Shown here piece after piece: positions 41,269 through 50,622 of a DNA stretch of 64,000 nucleotides. Within the stretch, counting starts at the first letter, position 1; each line of letters begins with the position of its first letter. This DNA comes from an uncultured Dehalococcoidia bacterium (lineage in GTDB: Bacteria > Chloroflexota > Dehalococcoidia > Lucifugimonadales > Australimonadaceae): positions 462,260 through 526,259 of the forward strand of contig OY282355.1 of the NCBI GenBank assembly GCA_958295525.1, written 5' to 3'. The notes under the pieces were generated by a model. That model was not told where the DNA came from, searched no databases, and saw nothing but the letters and a program-made list of their open reading frames with translations. The position numbers and the translations under genes were made by a program.

Positions 41269-43305
41269 ATGCTCCTCCGGCGGCGCGGGGGGCGCGCGTT
41301 CCGTTCTTGGTCGACGGCTGTTGGTCTAAGCCTCGTCGTCGTTGCCGCCGCCGCTTGCTCCGGCGCTCCGCCTACTGCTACGCCATCGCCAGCCCCTACC
41401 CCTACGCCTACTCCCACCGCCGCGCCTACGCCATCGCCAACTCCTACCCCTACGCTTACGCCTACTCCCACTGCTACGCCTACGCCTACGCCTACTCCTA
41501 CGCTCATTCCTACTCCTACCGCTACGCCGACGCCTACTCCTACGCTCATTCCTGCTCCCACTGCCGCGCCGGCGCCTACTCCTACGCTCATTCCTGCTCC
41601 CACTGCCGCGCCGGCGCCTACTCCTAGCCCAAACCGATTCCCTGCGCCTACGTCTCTACTCAGGGAACCGCAACCAATGGCTGTTTGTCCTAACGTCACG
41701 CCTTACCTTAAGACGCCATCCGATGAGTCGGCGAATTCCTTGGTGGCGACGCATCTTTACGCGTTGGAAATGGACAAGGTTGACCTCGACCGTTTCCACG
41801 TAGGCGGCGGGGGGCTGGATAGCATGTGCGACGACCTATTGGTGGTGACTCCGTGGGGGAGAATTGCGCTGATCGACCAAGATGGACAAGCCAAGTATCT
41901 CGAAGGCAATGTCCCAATGAACTTGGAGGGCCTGCAATCGCACCCTGACAGCGCAGACTTTCGCCCCGACAGATTCCGCGTCGCCGATATTTTGCTTAAG
42001 CAGCATTCGGAAGAGCGATGGGAGTTGTTCGTCACGCATCATTACTTCACGGGAGAGTGCATTAGGTTTCGGTTGTCCTCTACGACGGCGTTTCTTGACG
42101 GCGCATCCGTTTCCGTGTCGCCGTCATGGAGGACGATATTCGACGCGGAACCTTGCATGGCTTCCACATCCAGGTATGGACATCAGGCGGGCGGGAGAAT
42201 TTTGACGGACGGGCCTGGCCATTTGTTGATTGTAGTCGGCGACCACGGCTGGGTATTCGTAGACGACATCATCGCTTCTCAGCATCCCGACTTGCATCTC
42301 GGCAAATTGGTTCGAGTGTCAATTGAATCCGGAGAGGCGGATGTGCTGGCTATCGGCCTTCGCAATTCGCAGGGATTCGCCATAGACGCGGACGGCAACC
42401 TTTGGGAGACGGAGCATGGTCCTCAAGGCGGCGATGAATTGAACTTGCTGGAGCCCGGCGCTAATTATGGTTGGCATCATGTCACCTACGGCGTTCATTA
42501 CGGAGGAACTATCAACGTCGAGAATAAGCACGAGTTGGGGGGACACGAGGGCTATGAGCGTCCCGCCTTCGCGTGGGTCCCTTCCATAGCAATCTCCAGC
42601 CTGATTGTGAATGACGAGCAATGGTTCCCGCTTTGGAAAGATGACTTGCTTATCGGTTCGCTGGGCGATGTTGAAAACGGCCGCTCCCTCTTTCGGGTCC
42701 GGCGCGACGGGACGGACGTTCAGTATGTGGAGCGGATTCCCGTCCGCGCGCGGGTGAGAGACATTGCGCGGATGCCGGACGGCCGCATAGCCATCCTGTC
42801 CGACGAGGGCAGCGTCCTTTTCCTGAGCCGTTCCTACAGGTACTGCGACGAGGAGTCCATCAAGCAAAGGAATGCCTACTCGGTGGACTGCGAAGAGTTG
42901 ACGGCTCTTCTCGATGCAAGCCAATCCGACCCCCAGGAGAACGGGGGCGCCGCAGAGACGCCGGACTCAGGAGACGAATCAGGCTCCGGGGAAGCAGCGA
43001 CGGCCACCGGCGCGCAACTGTACGCGACGGAGTGCGCCGCTTGCCACAGACTCGACGCCGAGGAGCACGGCATAGGCCCGCATCTCGTCGGCGTTATCGG
43101 GCGGAGCGTCGGGCAGGTCGAGGGTTGGAATCTCTCAGAGGCGCTGCGCTCGCTCGGCGGCGTATGGACACGGGAAAGCCTCGCGCAATTCCTCGCGGCT
43201 CCCCAGGCGTTCGCGCCGGGGACAACGATGGGGTCGCAGGGGCTCTCCGAATCGGAGGCGGGCGCCATCGCGGACTACATCGCCGGTCTGCCTGCGCGGG
43301 AATGA
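41269..43305 (+). CDS. PQQ-type sugar dehydrogenase lipoprotein with cytochrome c domain, copy 4
   Basis: A 678-residue lipoprotein (lipobox AAAACS) with a long Pro/Thr/Ala linker of 7- and 14-residue repeats. It lacks the fibronectin type III domain of the other three. The PQQ propeller ([35 protein letters not shown]) and a C-terminal cytochrome c domain with CAACH are intact. As in copy 3, the last residues GLPARE and stop come from the palindromic repeat. A block at about 41930-42160 is nearly identical to copy 3, whereas the cytochrome domain matches copy 2, so the gene is mosaic. Confidence 0.87.
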   Translation: MLLRRRGGRAFRSWSTAVGLSLVVVAAAACSGAPPTATPSPAPTPTPTPTAAPTPSPTPTPTLTPTPTATPTPTPTPTLIPTPTATPTPTPTLIPAPTAAPAPTPTLIPAPTAAPAPTPSPNRFPAPTSLLREPQPMAVCPNVTPYLKTPSDESANSLVATHLYALEMDKVDLDRFHVGGGGLDSMCDDLLVVTPWGRIALIDQDGQAKYLEGNVPMNLEGLQSHPDSADFRPDRFRVADILLKQHSEERWELFVTHHYFTGECIRFRLSSTTAFLDGASVSVSPSWRTIFDAEPCMASTSRYGHQAGGRILTDGPGHLLIVVGDHGWVFVDDIIASQHPDLHLGKLVRVSIESGEADVLAIGLRNSQGFAIDADGNLWETEHGPQGGDELNLLEPGANYGWHHVTYGVHYGGTINVENKHELGGHEGYERPAFAWVPSIAISSLIVNDEQWFPLWKDDLLIGSLGDVENGRSLFRVRRDGTDVQYVERIPVRARVRDIARMPDGRIAILSDEGSVLFLSRSYRYCDEESIKQRNAYSVDCEELTALLDASQSDPQENGGAAETPDSGDESGSGEAATATGAQLYATECAACHRLDAEEHGIGPHLVGVIGRSVGQVEGWNLSEALRSLGGVWTRESLAQFLAAPQAFAPGTTMGSQGLSESEAGAIADYIAGLPARE

Positions 43306-43410
43306 CGGAGCAAGGGGGCGAGATTCCCGCCTGCGCGGGAATGACGGAGCAAGGGGGCGAGATTCCCGCCTGCGCGGGAATGACGGAGCAAGGGGGCGAG
43401 ATTCCCGCCG
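43285..43410. repeat. Palindromic repeats at the end of copy 4
   Basis: Four tandem copies of a 40-base unit containing ATTCCCGCC-TGC-GCGGGAAT and GACGGAGCAAGGGGGCGAG start inside the last codons of copy 4. They run up to the MFS gene and fill the gap between these convergent genes. Confidence 0.85.
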
Positions 43411-43417
43411 GACGCGG

Positions 43418-44680
43418 CTAAGTCTCCAAGCGGCGGTAGCGAGGCGCCGCGACGCTCAGGACGGCGATCAGCGCAAGAGCCGCGACGCCGCCGATGAGAA
43501 AGGCGTTGTCCACGCCGTAGACGCGGGAGAGCCCACCGGCGATGAGTCCGCCGAAAGGCATCATTCCTATCTCCATCTGATAGACGCCGACCACGCGCCC
43601 GCGCAGCGCGTCCGGCGTGATCGTGTGCACAATGGTCATATTCGTCGTCATCACCACCTGCACGAACATTTGCTGCAAGAGCAGCGCGCCGAAAGCGAGC
43701 CAGAGCGACGCCGCTTGCGAAAGCGCGATGACGCTGACGGCGGCGAGCGCGAACGACACCGAGGCGAGCAGACCCTTCCGCCGCGCCGACGAGAACGCGG
43801 CCAGCAGCGCCGTCCCCAAGAATCCGCCGATCCCCATCGCCATCAGCAGCAGCCCCAAGTAGGTTCCGTCCTCGTTCCGCAGAATCTCGGCGGTGTACAC
43901 GGGCAATTGGTTGAACACCATCGCCAGCATCGTGAACGAAAGCCCAAACGTCACGCCCGCCGTCAGCAGCGTAACCGGCTCGTTGACGACGTGGCGGAAG
44001 CCGTCGGCGAGGTTCCGCAGGGGCGAACGCTCCCTCGCCCGGGCCCGGTCGGCGGTGGAGTAAGGCGCCCGCAGCCGGGTGAGCATCGCAAGCGCCACGA
44101 GGAAGAGGCCGCCTTGAATGAGAAAGTTGACGTCCGGCCCGAATCGGGCGATGACCAGCCCGCCGACCGCCGGGCCGAGCGCGCGCATCAGGTTGAAGGC
44201 CATCGAAATCATTGCGGTGGCGTTCATCAGCGCCTCGCGCGGCACGGTGTTGGCCGTCAGAACCTGCCGCACCGGGTTGTTCGCCGCCCAAAGCAGGCCG
44301 AACGTCAGCGCGAAAGCGTAGAGGTGCCACACGCGATGCAAGTCCAACCGGAGGAGCAGCGCGAATCCGAACACCAGCGCGGTGACCAGCGCTTGATCCA
44401 CGAACAGCAATTTCCGCCGATCCACCCGGTCGGCGATGACGCCGGTGACGGGCGAGAGCAGCAGGGGGAGAGTCCGGGCACCGACGACGCCCGCCACGTG
44501 CAACGGGTCGCGCGTGAGGTCGTAGGCGAGCCAGCCGAGCGTGACCTGCTGAAACCAAACGCCGCCCGCGACGAGCCCCGTCGTAATCCAGAGGATGCGG
44601 AAGTCCGGGTAGCGGAGCGCCTGCGTGGACACGGGGCGCGGGGGCGGCGGCGCGTCGGGCTGTGCGTTCGTCGTTTCCAT
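43418..44680 (-). CDS. MFS transporter, EntS-like
   Basis: A 420-residue major facilitator protein with about twelve predicted helices. It has the N-terminal segment LRYPDFRILWITTGLVAGGV, the inter-helix DRVDRRKL (motif A variant) and a central FRHVVNEPVTLLTAGVTFGL. This matches the EntS/DUF894-type exporter group that pumps out siderophores or drugs; the substrate here is unknown. The ATG at 44680 gives the normal length. Confidence 0.85.
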   Translation of the reverse strand: METTNAQPDAPPPPRPVSTQALRYPDFRILWITTGLVAGGVWFQQVTLGWLAYDLTRDPLHVAGVVGARTLPLLLSPVTGVIADRVDRRKLLFVDQALVTALVFGFALLLRLDLHRVWHLYAFALTFGLLWAANNPVRQVLTANTVPREALMNATAMISMAFNLMRALGPAVGGLVIARFGPDVNFLIQGGLFLVALAMLTRLRAPYSTADRARARERSPLRNLADGFRHVVNEPVTLLTAGVTFGLSFTMLAMVFNQLPVYTAEILRNEDGTYLGLLLMAMGIGGFLGTALLAAFSSARRKGLLASVSFALAAVSVIALSQAASLWLAFGALLLQQMFVQVVMTTNMTIVHTITPDALRGRVVGVYQMEIGMMPFGGLIAGGLSRVYGVDNAFLIGGVAALALIAVLSVAAPRYRRLET

Positions 44681-44739
44681 AGAGTGAGCGGACTCCACTA
44701 TACGCCGCGCGGACAGGCGGCAAGGGGCGCTTGCGCGCC

Positions 44740-45285
44740 GACTGGGTTCCCGCCTACGCGGGCAAGGGCGGGGCAAGGGGGCGAGATTCCCGCCTTCGCG
44801 GGAATGACGAGGCAAGGGGGCGAGATTCCCGCCTTCGCGGGAATGACGGCAAGGGGGGCGGGATTCCCGCCTTCGCGGGAATGACGGCAAGGGGGCGAGG
44901 TTCCCGCCTTCGCGGGAATGACGGTAGGAGGGGCGTTATTCCCGCCTGCGCGGGAATGACGGCAAAGGGGGGGCGAGGTTCCCGCCTGCGCGGGAATGAC
45001 GGCAAAGGGGGGGCGAGGTTCCCGCCTGCGCGGGAATGACGGCAAAGGGGGGGCGAGGTTCCCGCCTACGCGGGAATGACGGAGTAGGGGGCGCTTGCGC
45101 GCCGACTGGATTCCCGCCTACGCGGGAATGACGAGGCGGGTGGGGTGGGATTCTCGCCTTCGCGGGCAGGGCGGCAAGGGGCGCTTGCGCGCCGACTGGA
45201 TTCCCGCCTACGCGGGAATGACGGCAAAGGGGGGCGCTTGCGCGCCGACTGGATTCCCGCCTGCGCGGGAATGACGGTAGGAGGG
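44740..45285. repeat. Large cluster of palindromic repeats (about 13 copies)
   Basis: The gap from 44681 to 45297 holds about thirteen copies of GATTCCCGCC-TTC/TAC/TGC-GCGGGAATGACGG in one orientation, with spacers such as GCAAGGGGGCGAG. A 41-base unit is repeated three times in direct succession at about 44970-45060. Three copies are joined to GGCGCTTGCGCGCCGACTG. No gene is seen. Confidence 0.9.
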
Positions 45286-45297
45286 AGGGCGCGCCTC

Positions 45298-45558
45298 CTA
45301 GCCCTCCGCGCCGCGCTCCGCAAGCGCGGCGCGCAACTCCTCGACCTCGCGGCGCAACTCGCGGTTCTTGCGCGCGATGTAGACCGCGTAGGCGAAGAAG
45401 CCCGCCCACGTCAGCAGCGTTCCGGCGAGCAGGTAGCCCAGGTTGCTCTCGCCCGGCGCGCCCTGCGCGGACGGGGCGGCCAGCGCAGCGGGCGCGGCGA
45501 CCGCAAGCAGCGCGCCAACGGCGATGAGGGCGGAGAGGAAGCGAATCATTCGCGGCAT
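45298..45558 (-). CDS. ccmD: CcmD-like small membrane protein with signal peptide
   Basis: An 86-residue protein: an N-terminal signal-like helix (IRFLSALIAVGALLAVAAPA), a second membrane helix (NLGYLLAGTLLTWAGFFAYA), then a charged coiled segment (KNRELRREVEELRAAL). This is the CcmD layout, with an added N-terminal segment. CcmD helps release heme-loaded CcmE from the CcmABC complex. It follows ccmC by 59 bases. No ccmE, ccmF or ccmH is present in the window. Confidence 0.75.
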   Translation of the reverse strand: MPRMIRFLSALIAVGALLAVAAPAALAAPSAQGAPGESNLGYLLAGTLLTWAGFFAYAVYIARKNRELRREVEELRAALAERGAEG

Positions 45559-45617
45559 AACGTTCCCTTGTTGTCCGGCTCTAGGCGGGTTGGCTATGGA
45601 AGCAAGGCGGACGGCGG

Positions 45618-46364
45618 CTAGGCGGCGGCGCGCCGCAACTCCTCGACGGCGTCCTCGTCGCGGCGGAGGGCCGCCCGCTCGGCGACGAGCGCGACGAAGA
45701 GGACGATGAACGCGGCGAACGAGAAGAGGAGCGTGATCAGCATCTCGCGCTCCAGCGACCCTTGCGCGCCGGGGCCGGTCACCCGCTCGGGATGGAGCCC
45801 GCTCCACCAGTCCGCCGCCATATAGAGAAAGGGCACGGTGGCCGCGCCGATGACGGCGACGACCGCCGCCCAGCGGCCGCCGCGCTCGGCGTCGGGCGCG
45901 TAGGCGCGCGTCATTAGGCAGCCGATAAAGATCAGCCACAGCGCGAAGGTGAGCGTTCCGTTGGCGTCCCACACCCACCAAACGCCCCAAACCGGCCTCG
46001 CCCAGACCGCTCCCGTGAGAATGGCGGTGGTGAAAAAGACGACGCCGACCTCCGTCGAAGCGTAGGCGACGCTGTCCCACGCCCGCGAGCGGCGCGCAAG
46101 GTGGACGAGGCTCGCGACGGCGGCGAGAACGAACGAGAGGAAACTCGTGAGGATCACCGGCACGTGAAAGTAGAAGAGGCGCTGAACGACGCCCATCACC
46201 CGCTCGGTGGGGGCGTACTGAAAGATGAGGTACAGGTCAATCAGCACGAGCGCTCCCGCGGCCAGCAGGAGCCACTGTCTCCAGGCGCCTGTTCCCGGAC
46301 GGGCGGGCGGACGGGCGGACGGACGGGCGGGCGATATTGTGTTGGATGTCGAGTTGGCGGTCAT
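45618..46364 (-). CDS. ccmC: CcmC heme exporter subunit
   Basis: A 248-residue integral membrane protein with six predicted helices. It carries the heme-handling tryptophan-rich motif WGVWWVWD (126-133) and conserved histidines (FYFHVP near 67 and SGLHPERV). CcmC delivers heme to CcmE during system I cytochrome c maturation. The ATG overlaps the stop of ccmB (ATGA). The likely clients are the cytochrome c domains of the dehydrogenases just upstream. Confidence 0.92.
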   Translation of the reverse strand: MTANSTSNTISPARPSARPPARPGTGAWRQWLLLAAGALVLIDLYLIFQYAPTERVMGVVQRLFYFHVPVILTSFLSFVLAAVASLVHLARRSRAWDSVAYASTEVGVVFFTTAILTGAVWARPVWGVWWVWDANGTLTFALWLIFIGCLMTRAYAPDAERGGRWAAVVAVIGAATVPFLYMAADWWSGLHPERVTGPGAQGSLEREMLITLLFSFAAFIVLFVALVAERAALRRDEDAVEELRRAAA

Positions 46365-47035
46365 TCTTCCAGCACGAATGCGAACGCCCACGATGATACC
46401 ACGATGAGCGCCGCGTCGAATGCGAGGATGAGTTGCAGCCAGCGCCCCGCGCCGCTCCAGCCTTCGCCGTCCAGCGCCGCCGCCGTCCCCGACACCGCGC
46501 CGATGAGCAGCGGCAGCGACAGCGGGATGAAAAGCAGCGGCAGCAGCGCCTCCCGCGCCCGGGCGTGCGCCGCGATTGCGGAGAGCAGCGTTCCGACGGC
46601 GGCCACGCCGACGGTCGCCGCGGCCGCGACGGCGGCGAACCAGACGTTCAGCAGGGAGAGCCCGTAGAGCACGAGAAAAGCCGGAGCGAGCAGCGCCTCC
46701 GTTACGATCAGCAGCGTGAGCAAGCCGAAAAACTTGCCGAAATAGATCGCCTCCGGCGGCGCGGGCGCCAGGCGGAGGCCGTCCAGCGTTCCGCGTTCGA
46801 CCTCCAAGAGGAATGTCCGGTTCATTCCCAGCATAGCGGTGAAGATATAGGCGACCCAGACGATGCCGGGGCCGACGGCGGCGAGCGTTCGCGGCGACGG
46901 GTCGAATGCGAACGTGAAGATGAATGCCGCGACGAACGCGAACGCCAGCGTCGCCCCCAGCGTCTCCCGCGTCCGCGCCTCGATGCGGACGTCTTTGGCG
47001 TAGACGGCGAGCGCCGCCCGCAGTCCGGCGCGCAT
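46361..47035 (-). CDS. ccmB: CcmB heme exporter permease
   Basis: A 224-residue permease with six predicted helices and the family stretch RGTLDGLRLAPAPPEAIYFG. It forms the ABC permease of CcmABC. One base overlaps the ccmA stop (TGATG) and four overlap the ccmC start. Length matches the family. Confidence 0.9.
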   Translation of the reverse strand: MRAGLRAALAVYAKDVRIEARTRETLGATLAFAFVAAFIFTFAFDPSPRTLAAVGPGIVWVAYIFTAMLGMNRTFLLEVERGTLDGLRLAPAPPEAIYFGKFFGLLTLLIVTEALLAPAFLVLYGLSLLNVWFAAVAAAATVGVAAVGTLLSAIAAHARAREALLPLLFIPLSLPLLIGAVSGTAAALDGEGWSGAGRWLQLILAFDAALIVVSSWAFAFVLEE

Positions 47036-47778
47036 CACGCCCCGCCCCCGGGCGCGGCGAGCGCGTCCGAAATCGCCGCCGCGTCCGCCTCCGCCGCGCT
47101 CCCTTGAGCGGCGACGCGCCCGTCCTGCAGCACGGCGTAGCGGTCGGCGGCGGCCAGCCCCCGCTCGATGTCGTGCGTTGCGAAAACGACCGCGCCGCCG
47201 CCCTCCGCGACCGCCCGCGCGACGCTTGCGAGAAACGCTTTGCCTTGCGCGTCCAGTCCGGCGTCCGGCTCGTCGAGCAGCAGCAGCGCGGGGCGGTGCA
47301 GCAGCGCGCGCGCGACGGCGACCCGTTTTTGCATGCCGTTCGAGAGCGCGCGCACGCGGCGACTCGCCCACCGCTCCGCCCCCGCGTCGCGCAGAACCTC
47401 GGCGGCGCGGCGCTCGCCGTCCGGCAGTCCGTAGAGCCGGGCGTAGAAGCGCAGATTCTCCTCCGGCGTCAGATCGGGGTAGAGCATATTGCGGTGGCCG
47501 ACGTAGCCCGTCGCGGCGCGGGCGTTCGCGGCTTGCGGCGGCAGCGTGAAGCCCGCCGCGAGAACCTCGCCCGCGTCGGGTTTCACGAGCGCGGCGGCCA
47601 CGCGGAGCAGCGTGCTCTTGCCCGCCCCGTTGCGTCCGAAGAGCGCGAGCGCGCTTCCCCACGGCGCGGCGAGGTCGACCGACCGCAGCGCGCGGGCTGC
47701 GGCGTAGGCTTTGGAGACGCCGCGCAACTCCAGCCCGTAGCCGGAGCGCGCGGCGCGTTTCGCAGGTCGCTCGTCCAT
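47035..47778 (-). CDS. ccmA: CcmA heme exporter ATP-binding protein
   Basis: A 247-residue ABC ATPase: Walker A GRNGAGKST, signature LSNGMQKRVA, Walker B LLLLDEPDAGLD and switch THD. Position at the head of ccmABCD identifies it as CcmA. ATP hydrolysis releases heme-CcmE from CcmC. The 562-base gap upstream is filled with palindromic repeats, and no promoter was recognised. Confidence 0.9.
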   Translation of the reverse strand: MDERPAKRAARSGYGLELRGVSKAYAAARALRSVDLAAPWGSALALFGRNGAGKSTLLRVAAALVKPDAGEVLAAGFTLPPQAANARAATGYVGHRNMLYPDLTPEENLRFYARLYGLPDGERRAAEVLRDAGAERWASRRVRALSNGMQKRVAVARALLHRPALLLLDEPDAGLDAQGKAFLASVARAVAEGGGAVVFATHDIERGLAAADRYAVLQDGRVAAQGSAAEADAAAISDALAAPGGGA

Positions 47779-47814
47779 AGGAGGCTTCGCATATTACATT
47801 GGCGCGGGCGCGCC

Positions 47815-48305
47815 TATGCGGGCAGGGCGGCGAAGGGGCGGGATTCCCGCCTACGCGGGAATGACGGCAAGGAGGGGCGGGGACAGGGGCGGGATTCCCG
47901 CCTGCGCGGAGGCGCTCCCAGTAGGTTCCTGCTTTCGCGGGCAGGGCGTTCCCAGTAGGTTCCTGCTTTCGCGGGAATGACGTGGCGCGTGGGGTGATTT
48001 GGAGACGAGGCGCGTTGCGCCTCGTCCGGCGCTGCGCGCCGACTGGATTCCCGCCTACGCGGGAATGACGAATTGGAGGCGGGGACGACGGACAAGGGGG
48101 GCGAGGTTCCCGCCTACGCGGGAATGACGATAGTGGGCGCGGGAATGACGGGGCACATGGGGCGCTGCGCGCCGACTGGATTCCCGCCTGCGCGGGCAGG
48201 GCGGCAAGGGGGGCGCTGCGCGCCGACTGGATTCCCGCCTGCGCGGGCAGGGCGGCAAGGGGGGCGCTGCGCGCCGACTGGATTCCCGCCTGCGCGGTCA
48301 GGACT
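47815..48305. repeat. Cluster of palindromic repeats with a composite element
   Basis: About ten palindromes of the same family lie between ccmA and atpC (47779-48340). A complete composite element spans about 47951-48070: palindrome, TGGCGCGTGGGGTGATTTGG, the hairpin GAGGCGCGTTGCGCCTC, GGCGCTGCGCGCCGACTGG and a second palindrome. A 44-base unit ending GACTGGATTCCCGCCTGCGC is repeated three times at about 48165-48295. Confidence 0.9.
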
Positions 48306-48340
48306 GCAGACACGCGAAGGTCTTGCGCGGGGCGAAGGCG

Positions 48341-48778
48341 CTAGGCGCCGCCCTCGCGGGAAGGAACCCCGGCGGGACGCCGCCGGCGGCGCGTGACGTT
48401 GAGCCGCGCTTGCCCTCGCCGCAGGGAGCGCAGGGCGCGCTCCAAGTCTACGTCGCCTGTGTGCTCCTCGATCCGCTGGCGCGCGCGGGCAATGGCTTCC
48501 TCGGCGCGGGCGACGTCGATCTCGTCCAACCGCTCCGCCGCGTCGGCGAGGACGGACACGCGGTCGCCGCGCACGTCTATGAAACCGCCGGTGACCGCGA
48601 ACTCTTCCTCGGCCCCGTTGACGCGGTAGCGCAGGTCGCCCGGCTGCAGGACGGTCATCAGCGCGGCGTGCTTGGGCAAAACGCCGATTTCGCCCTCCAC
48701 GCCCGGGGCGGCGAGCGCGTCCACGTCGCCTTCGAAGAGCACGCGCTCCGCAGTTATGATTTCGAGCCTGATGGTCAT
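48341..48778 (-). CDS. atpC: ATP synthase epsilon subunit, isolated
   Basis: A 145-residue epsilon subunit: N-terminal beta-sandwich (LEIITAERVLFEGDVDALAA, GEIGVLPKHAALMTVLQPGD) and a C-terminal helical hairpin (EAIARARQRIEEH). It regulates and couples F1 ATPase. An AGGAGA ribosome binding site precedes the ATG. Normally atpC follows atpD, but no other ATP synthase gene is in the window; the upstream 500 bases are non-coding or degraded. The last 20 residues are unusually basic. Confidence 0.9.
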   Translation of the reverse strand: MTIRLEIITAERVLFEGDVDALAAPGVEGEIGVLPKHAALMTVLQPGDLRYRVNGAEEEFAVTGGFIDVRGDRVSVLADAAERLDEIDVARAEEAIARARQRIEEHTGDVDLERALRSLRRGQARLNVTRRRRRPAGVPSREGGA

Positions 48779-48806
48779 TTGGTCGGTCTCCTAGCCCTAG
48801 CGCTCG

Positions 48807-49022
48807 CTATCTGTCCGGCGCTGCGCCGCGCCCGCCGCAGACTTCTCTGATCCGCGCGGACGCCGGCTGCTCCGGCAGGCGGCCGTCTCCTGCCGGAGGA
48901 GGCAGCGGCGCGCCGCTTTCTTCAAGCCTACTCTCCAAGTATGCCACAGCCCAAAGCGTTTTGCGCTGCCGGGCGCATTCCGTCGCGGCGTTAATCGCGC
49001 ATCCGCGCTCATTCGCCTCCAC
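48807..49022 (-). pseudogene. Possible remnant of a DprA/SLOG-like gene
   Basis: A 71-codon frame from a GTG at 49022. Just upstream and in frame, a few more codons read RLVVEANERG-like, resembling the VVEA strand and nearby residues of DprA or SLOG-type nucleotide-binding proteins. An in-frame stop lies 11 codons before the GTG. No complete domain can be built in any frame, so this may be decayed. Identification is tentative. The rest of 48779-49281 has no gene. Confidence 0.25.
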
Positions 49023-49185
49023 AACAAGCCTTTTGCGAGAGATCGACGGTCAAGACGACCAACCCGGAGCGCCGAATTCGCCTCGCCCTGCTTTAGGGAA
49101 GTCGCCGCAAGGGCGGATGAGAGCGCTGCGGCGAGGCCGGCTGGGTTGCGCAAGTCTCCTATGCTAGGGAACGGCGCGCGCGGGG

Positions 49186-49215
49186 TTGCCCTTGCGCGGT
49201 TGCGGGCGCTATCAT
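49186..49215 (+). promoter_or_regulatory. Putative tctC promoter
   Basis: TTGCCC at 49186-49191 and TATCAT at 49210-49215 with an 18-base spacer, 66 bases before the tctC ATG. Its position supports the downstream start at 49282 over the longer reading from 49186. Confidence 0.5.
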
Positions 49216-49281
49216 ACTGCGGATTGTCCGCGCGGCGGCTGGCGCTCGACGCGGGCTCGTTTCACACAGGGAGGACTACCT

Positions 49282-50559
49282 ATGTTCCGGGCAAGCAGAA
49301 CTATCGCCCTCGCCGCGCTCTCTCTCGCGCTGCTCGCGGTCTTGGCCGCGTGCGGAACCGACCCGACGCCGACTCCGGTCCCCGCGCCAACCGCCACGCC
49401 CGACGCGATGATGGACGGCGGCGCGACGGCGGAGCCCGCGCCCGCTCCGACGCCGACGGCGGCAATGACCGACGGCGGCGCGGCGGCGCCTGCGCCGACG
49501 GCCACGCCCGCCCCCCGCCCCACGGCCACGCCGATTCCTCCCGCGCCGGGCTTCGACGCCGAGGAGTACTTCTCCGGCAAGACGATCAAGATCATCGTCG
49601 GCTTCTCCCCGGGCGGCGGCTACGACGCCTACTCCCGCCTGCTGGCGAAAGGCCTCGAGCGCCTGATGCCCGGCAACCCCCGCGTCATCGTCTCCAACCT
49701 CCCCGGCGGAGGCGGCCTCCGGGCGCTGCAAGAGACGATGCGCTCCCGCCCCGACGGCCTCACCACCCACCCGATGGCCAACCGCCACCCGGCCGCCGAG
49801 GCCGCAGGCGCCGACCTCGACGACTTCGACCTCAACACCGTCGTTATGATCGGCACGCCCAACTTCATCCAGACGCACGCCGCCCTCTGCATCCGCCGCG
49901 ACCTTGCGGAGAACTGGGAAGAGATGGTCGCGCTCGGCGAAACGATCACGTTCGGCACCTCCGCGCTGGGCGGCAACGCCATCGGCGGACAGTTCGTCGA
50001 GGCGCTCGGCGCGCCCGTCAAGGTCGTGCTCGGCTACGAAGGCACCGCCGACGTGCAAGCCGCGATCAACCGCGACACGCTCGACGCCACCGACCGCTGC
50101 GACACGTTCTTCATCGACCCCCTCTACCCGCAGTGGTACGAGGAGCGCAAACTGATGCCGCTCTTCTACTGGCGCACGCCGATCAGCCAGAGTTTCCTCG
50201 ACAAGATGAACACCGGCCTGCGCTCCGAGGACGTTCCGCATATCTTCGACGTCATCGACGCGAACGAGCAGCAGCAAGCGGCCTTCCTCCTCGCGCAGAA
50301 CCTGGAGTCGATGACGCGAATGTTCGTGCTGGCGCCGGGCACTCCCGACGACATCGTGCAGACGTGGCAGCGCGTCTTCCGTCAAATCACGGAGGATCAG
50401 GAGTTCATAGACAGCGCCGCCGCGCTCTCGCGCGAGATCAACTACGGCGACCCGTCCATTCTGCGCGCCGACATCGAGAAGGCCAGCGACTTCACGCCCG
50501 AGGCCTGCCAACTCTTCGCCGACCTCTACGGCGTTCCGAAGGAGTCACGGGACTGCTAG
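49282..50559 (+). CDS. tctC: Tripartite tricarboxylate transporter substrate-binding lipoprotein
   Basis: A 425-residue extracytoplasmic receptor. The signal peptide ends in LAAC (Cys24), a Pro/Thr/Ala linker of about 60 residues follows, and the TctC fold starts at KTIKIIVGFSPGGGYDAYSR, with VIVSNLPGGGGLRAL. AGGGAGGA precedes the ATG at 49282. TctC proteins bind tricarboxylates or other carboxylates for the TctAB permease. The exact ligand is unknown. A stable hairpin follows the gene. Confidence 0.88.
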   Translation: MFRASRTIALAALSLALLAVLAACGTDPTPTPVPAPTATPDAMMDGGATAEPAPAPTPTAAMTDGGAAAPAPTATPAPRPTATPIPPAPGFDAEEYFSGKTIKIIVGFSPGGGYDAYSRLLAKGLERLMPGNPRVIVSNLPGGGGLRALQETMRSRPDGLTTHPMANRHPAAEAAGADLDDFDLNTVVMIGTPNFIQTHAALCIRRDLAENWEEMVALGETITFGTSALGGNAIGGQFVEALGAPVKVVLGYEGTADVQAAINRDTLDATDRCDTFFIDPLYPQWYEERKLMPLFYWRTPISQSFLDKMNTGLRSEDVPHIFDVIDANEQQQAAFLLAQNLESMTRMFVLAPGTPDDIVQTWQRVFRQITEDQEFIDSAAALSREINYGDPSILRADIEKASDFTPEACQLFADLYGVPKESRDC

Positions 50560-50586
50560 CCGGCGGCGAGCCGCGAAAGCGCTGAA

Positions 50587-50622
50587 CCGCAGGGGCGGGC
50601 TCACGCGAGCCTGCCCCTGCGG
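50587..50622 (+). promoter_or_regulatory. Hairpin between tctC and tctA
   Basis: CCGCAGGGGCGGGCTC-ACGCGA-GCCTGCCCCTGCGG forms a nearly perfect stem with one mismatch and a six-base loop. There is no T run after it. It could attenuate transcription or protect the tctC mRNA 3' end, giving more binding protein than permease (inference). Confidence 0.55.

Noticed and set aside
46361..48313. A 650-residue protein including CcmB
   Set aside because: The N-terminal 426 residues are read through repeats and antisense-phase ccmA; the ATG at 47035 gives a normal CcmB.
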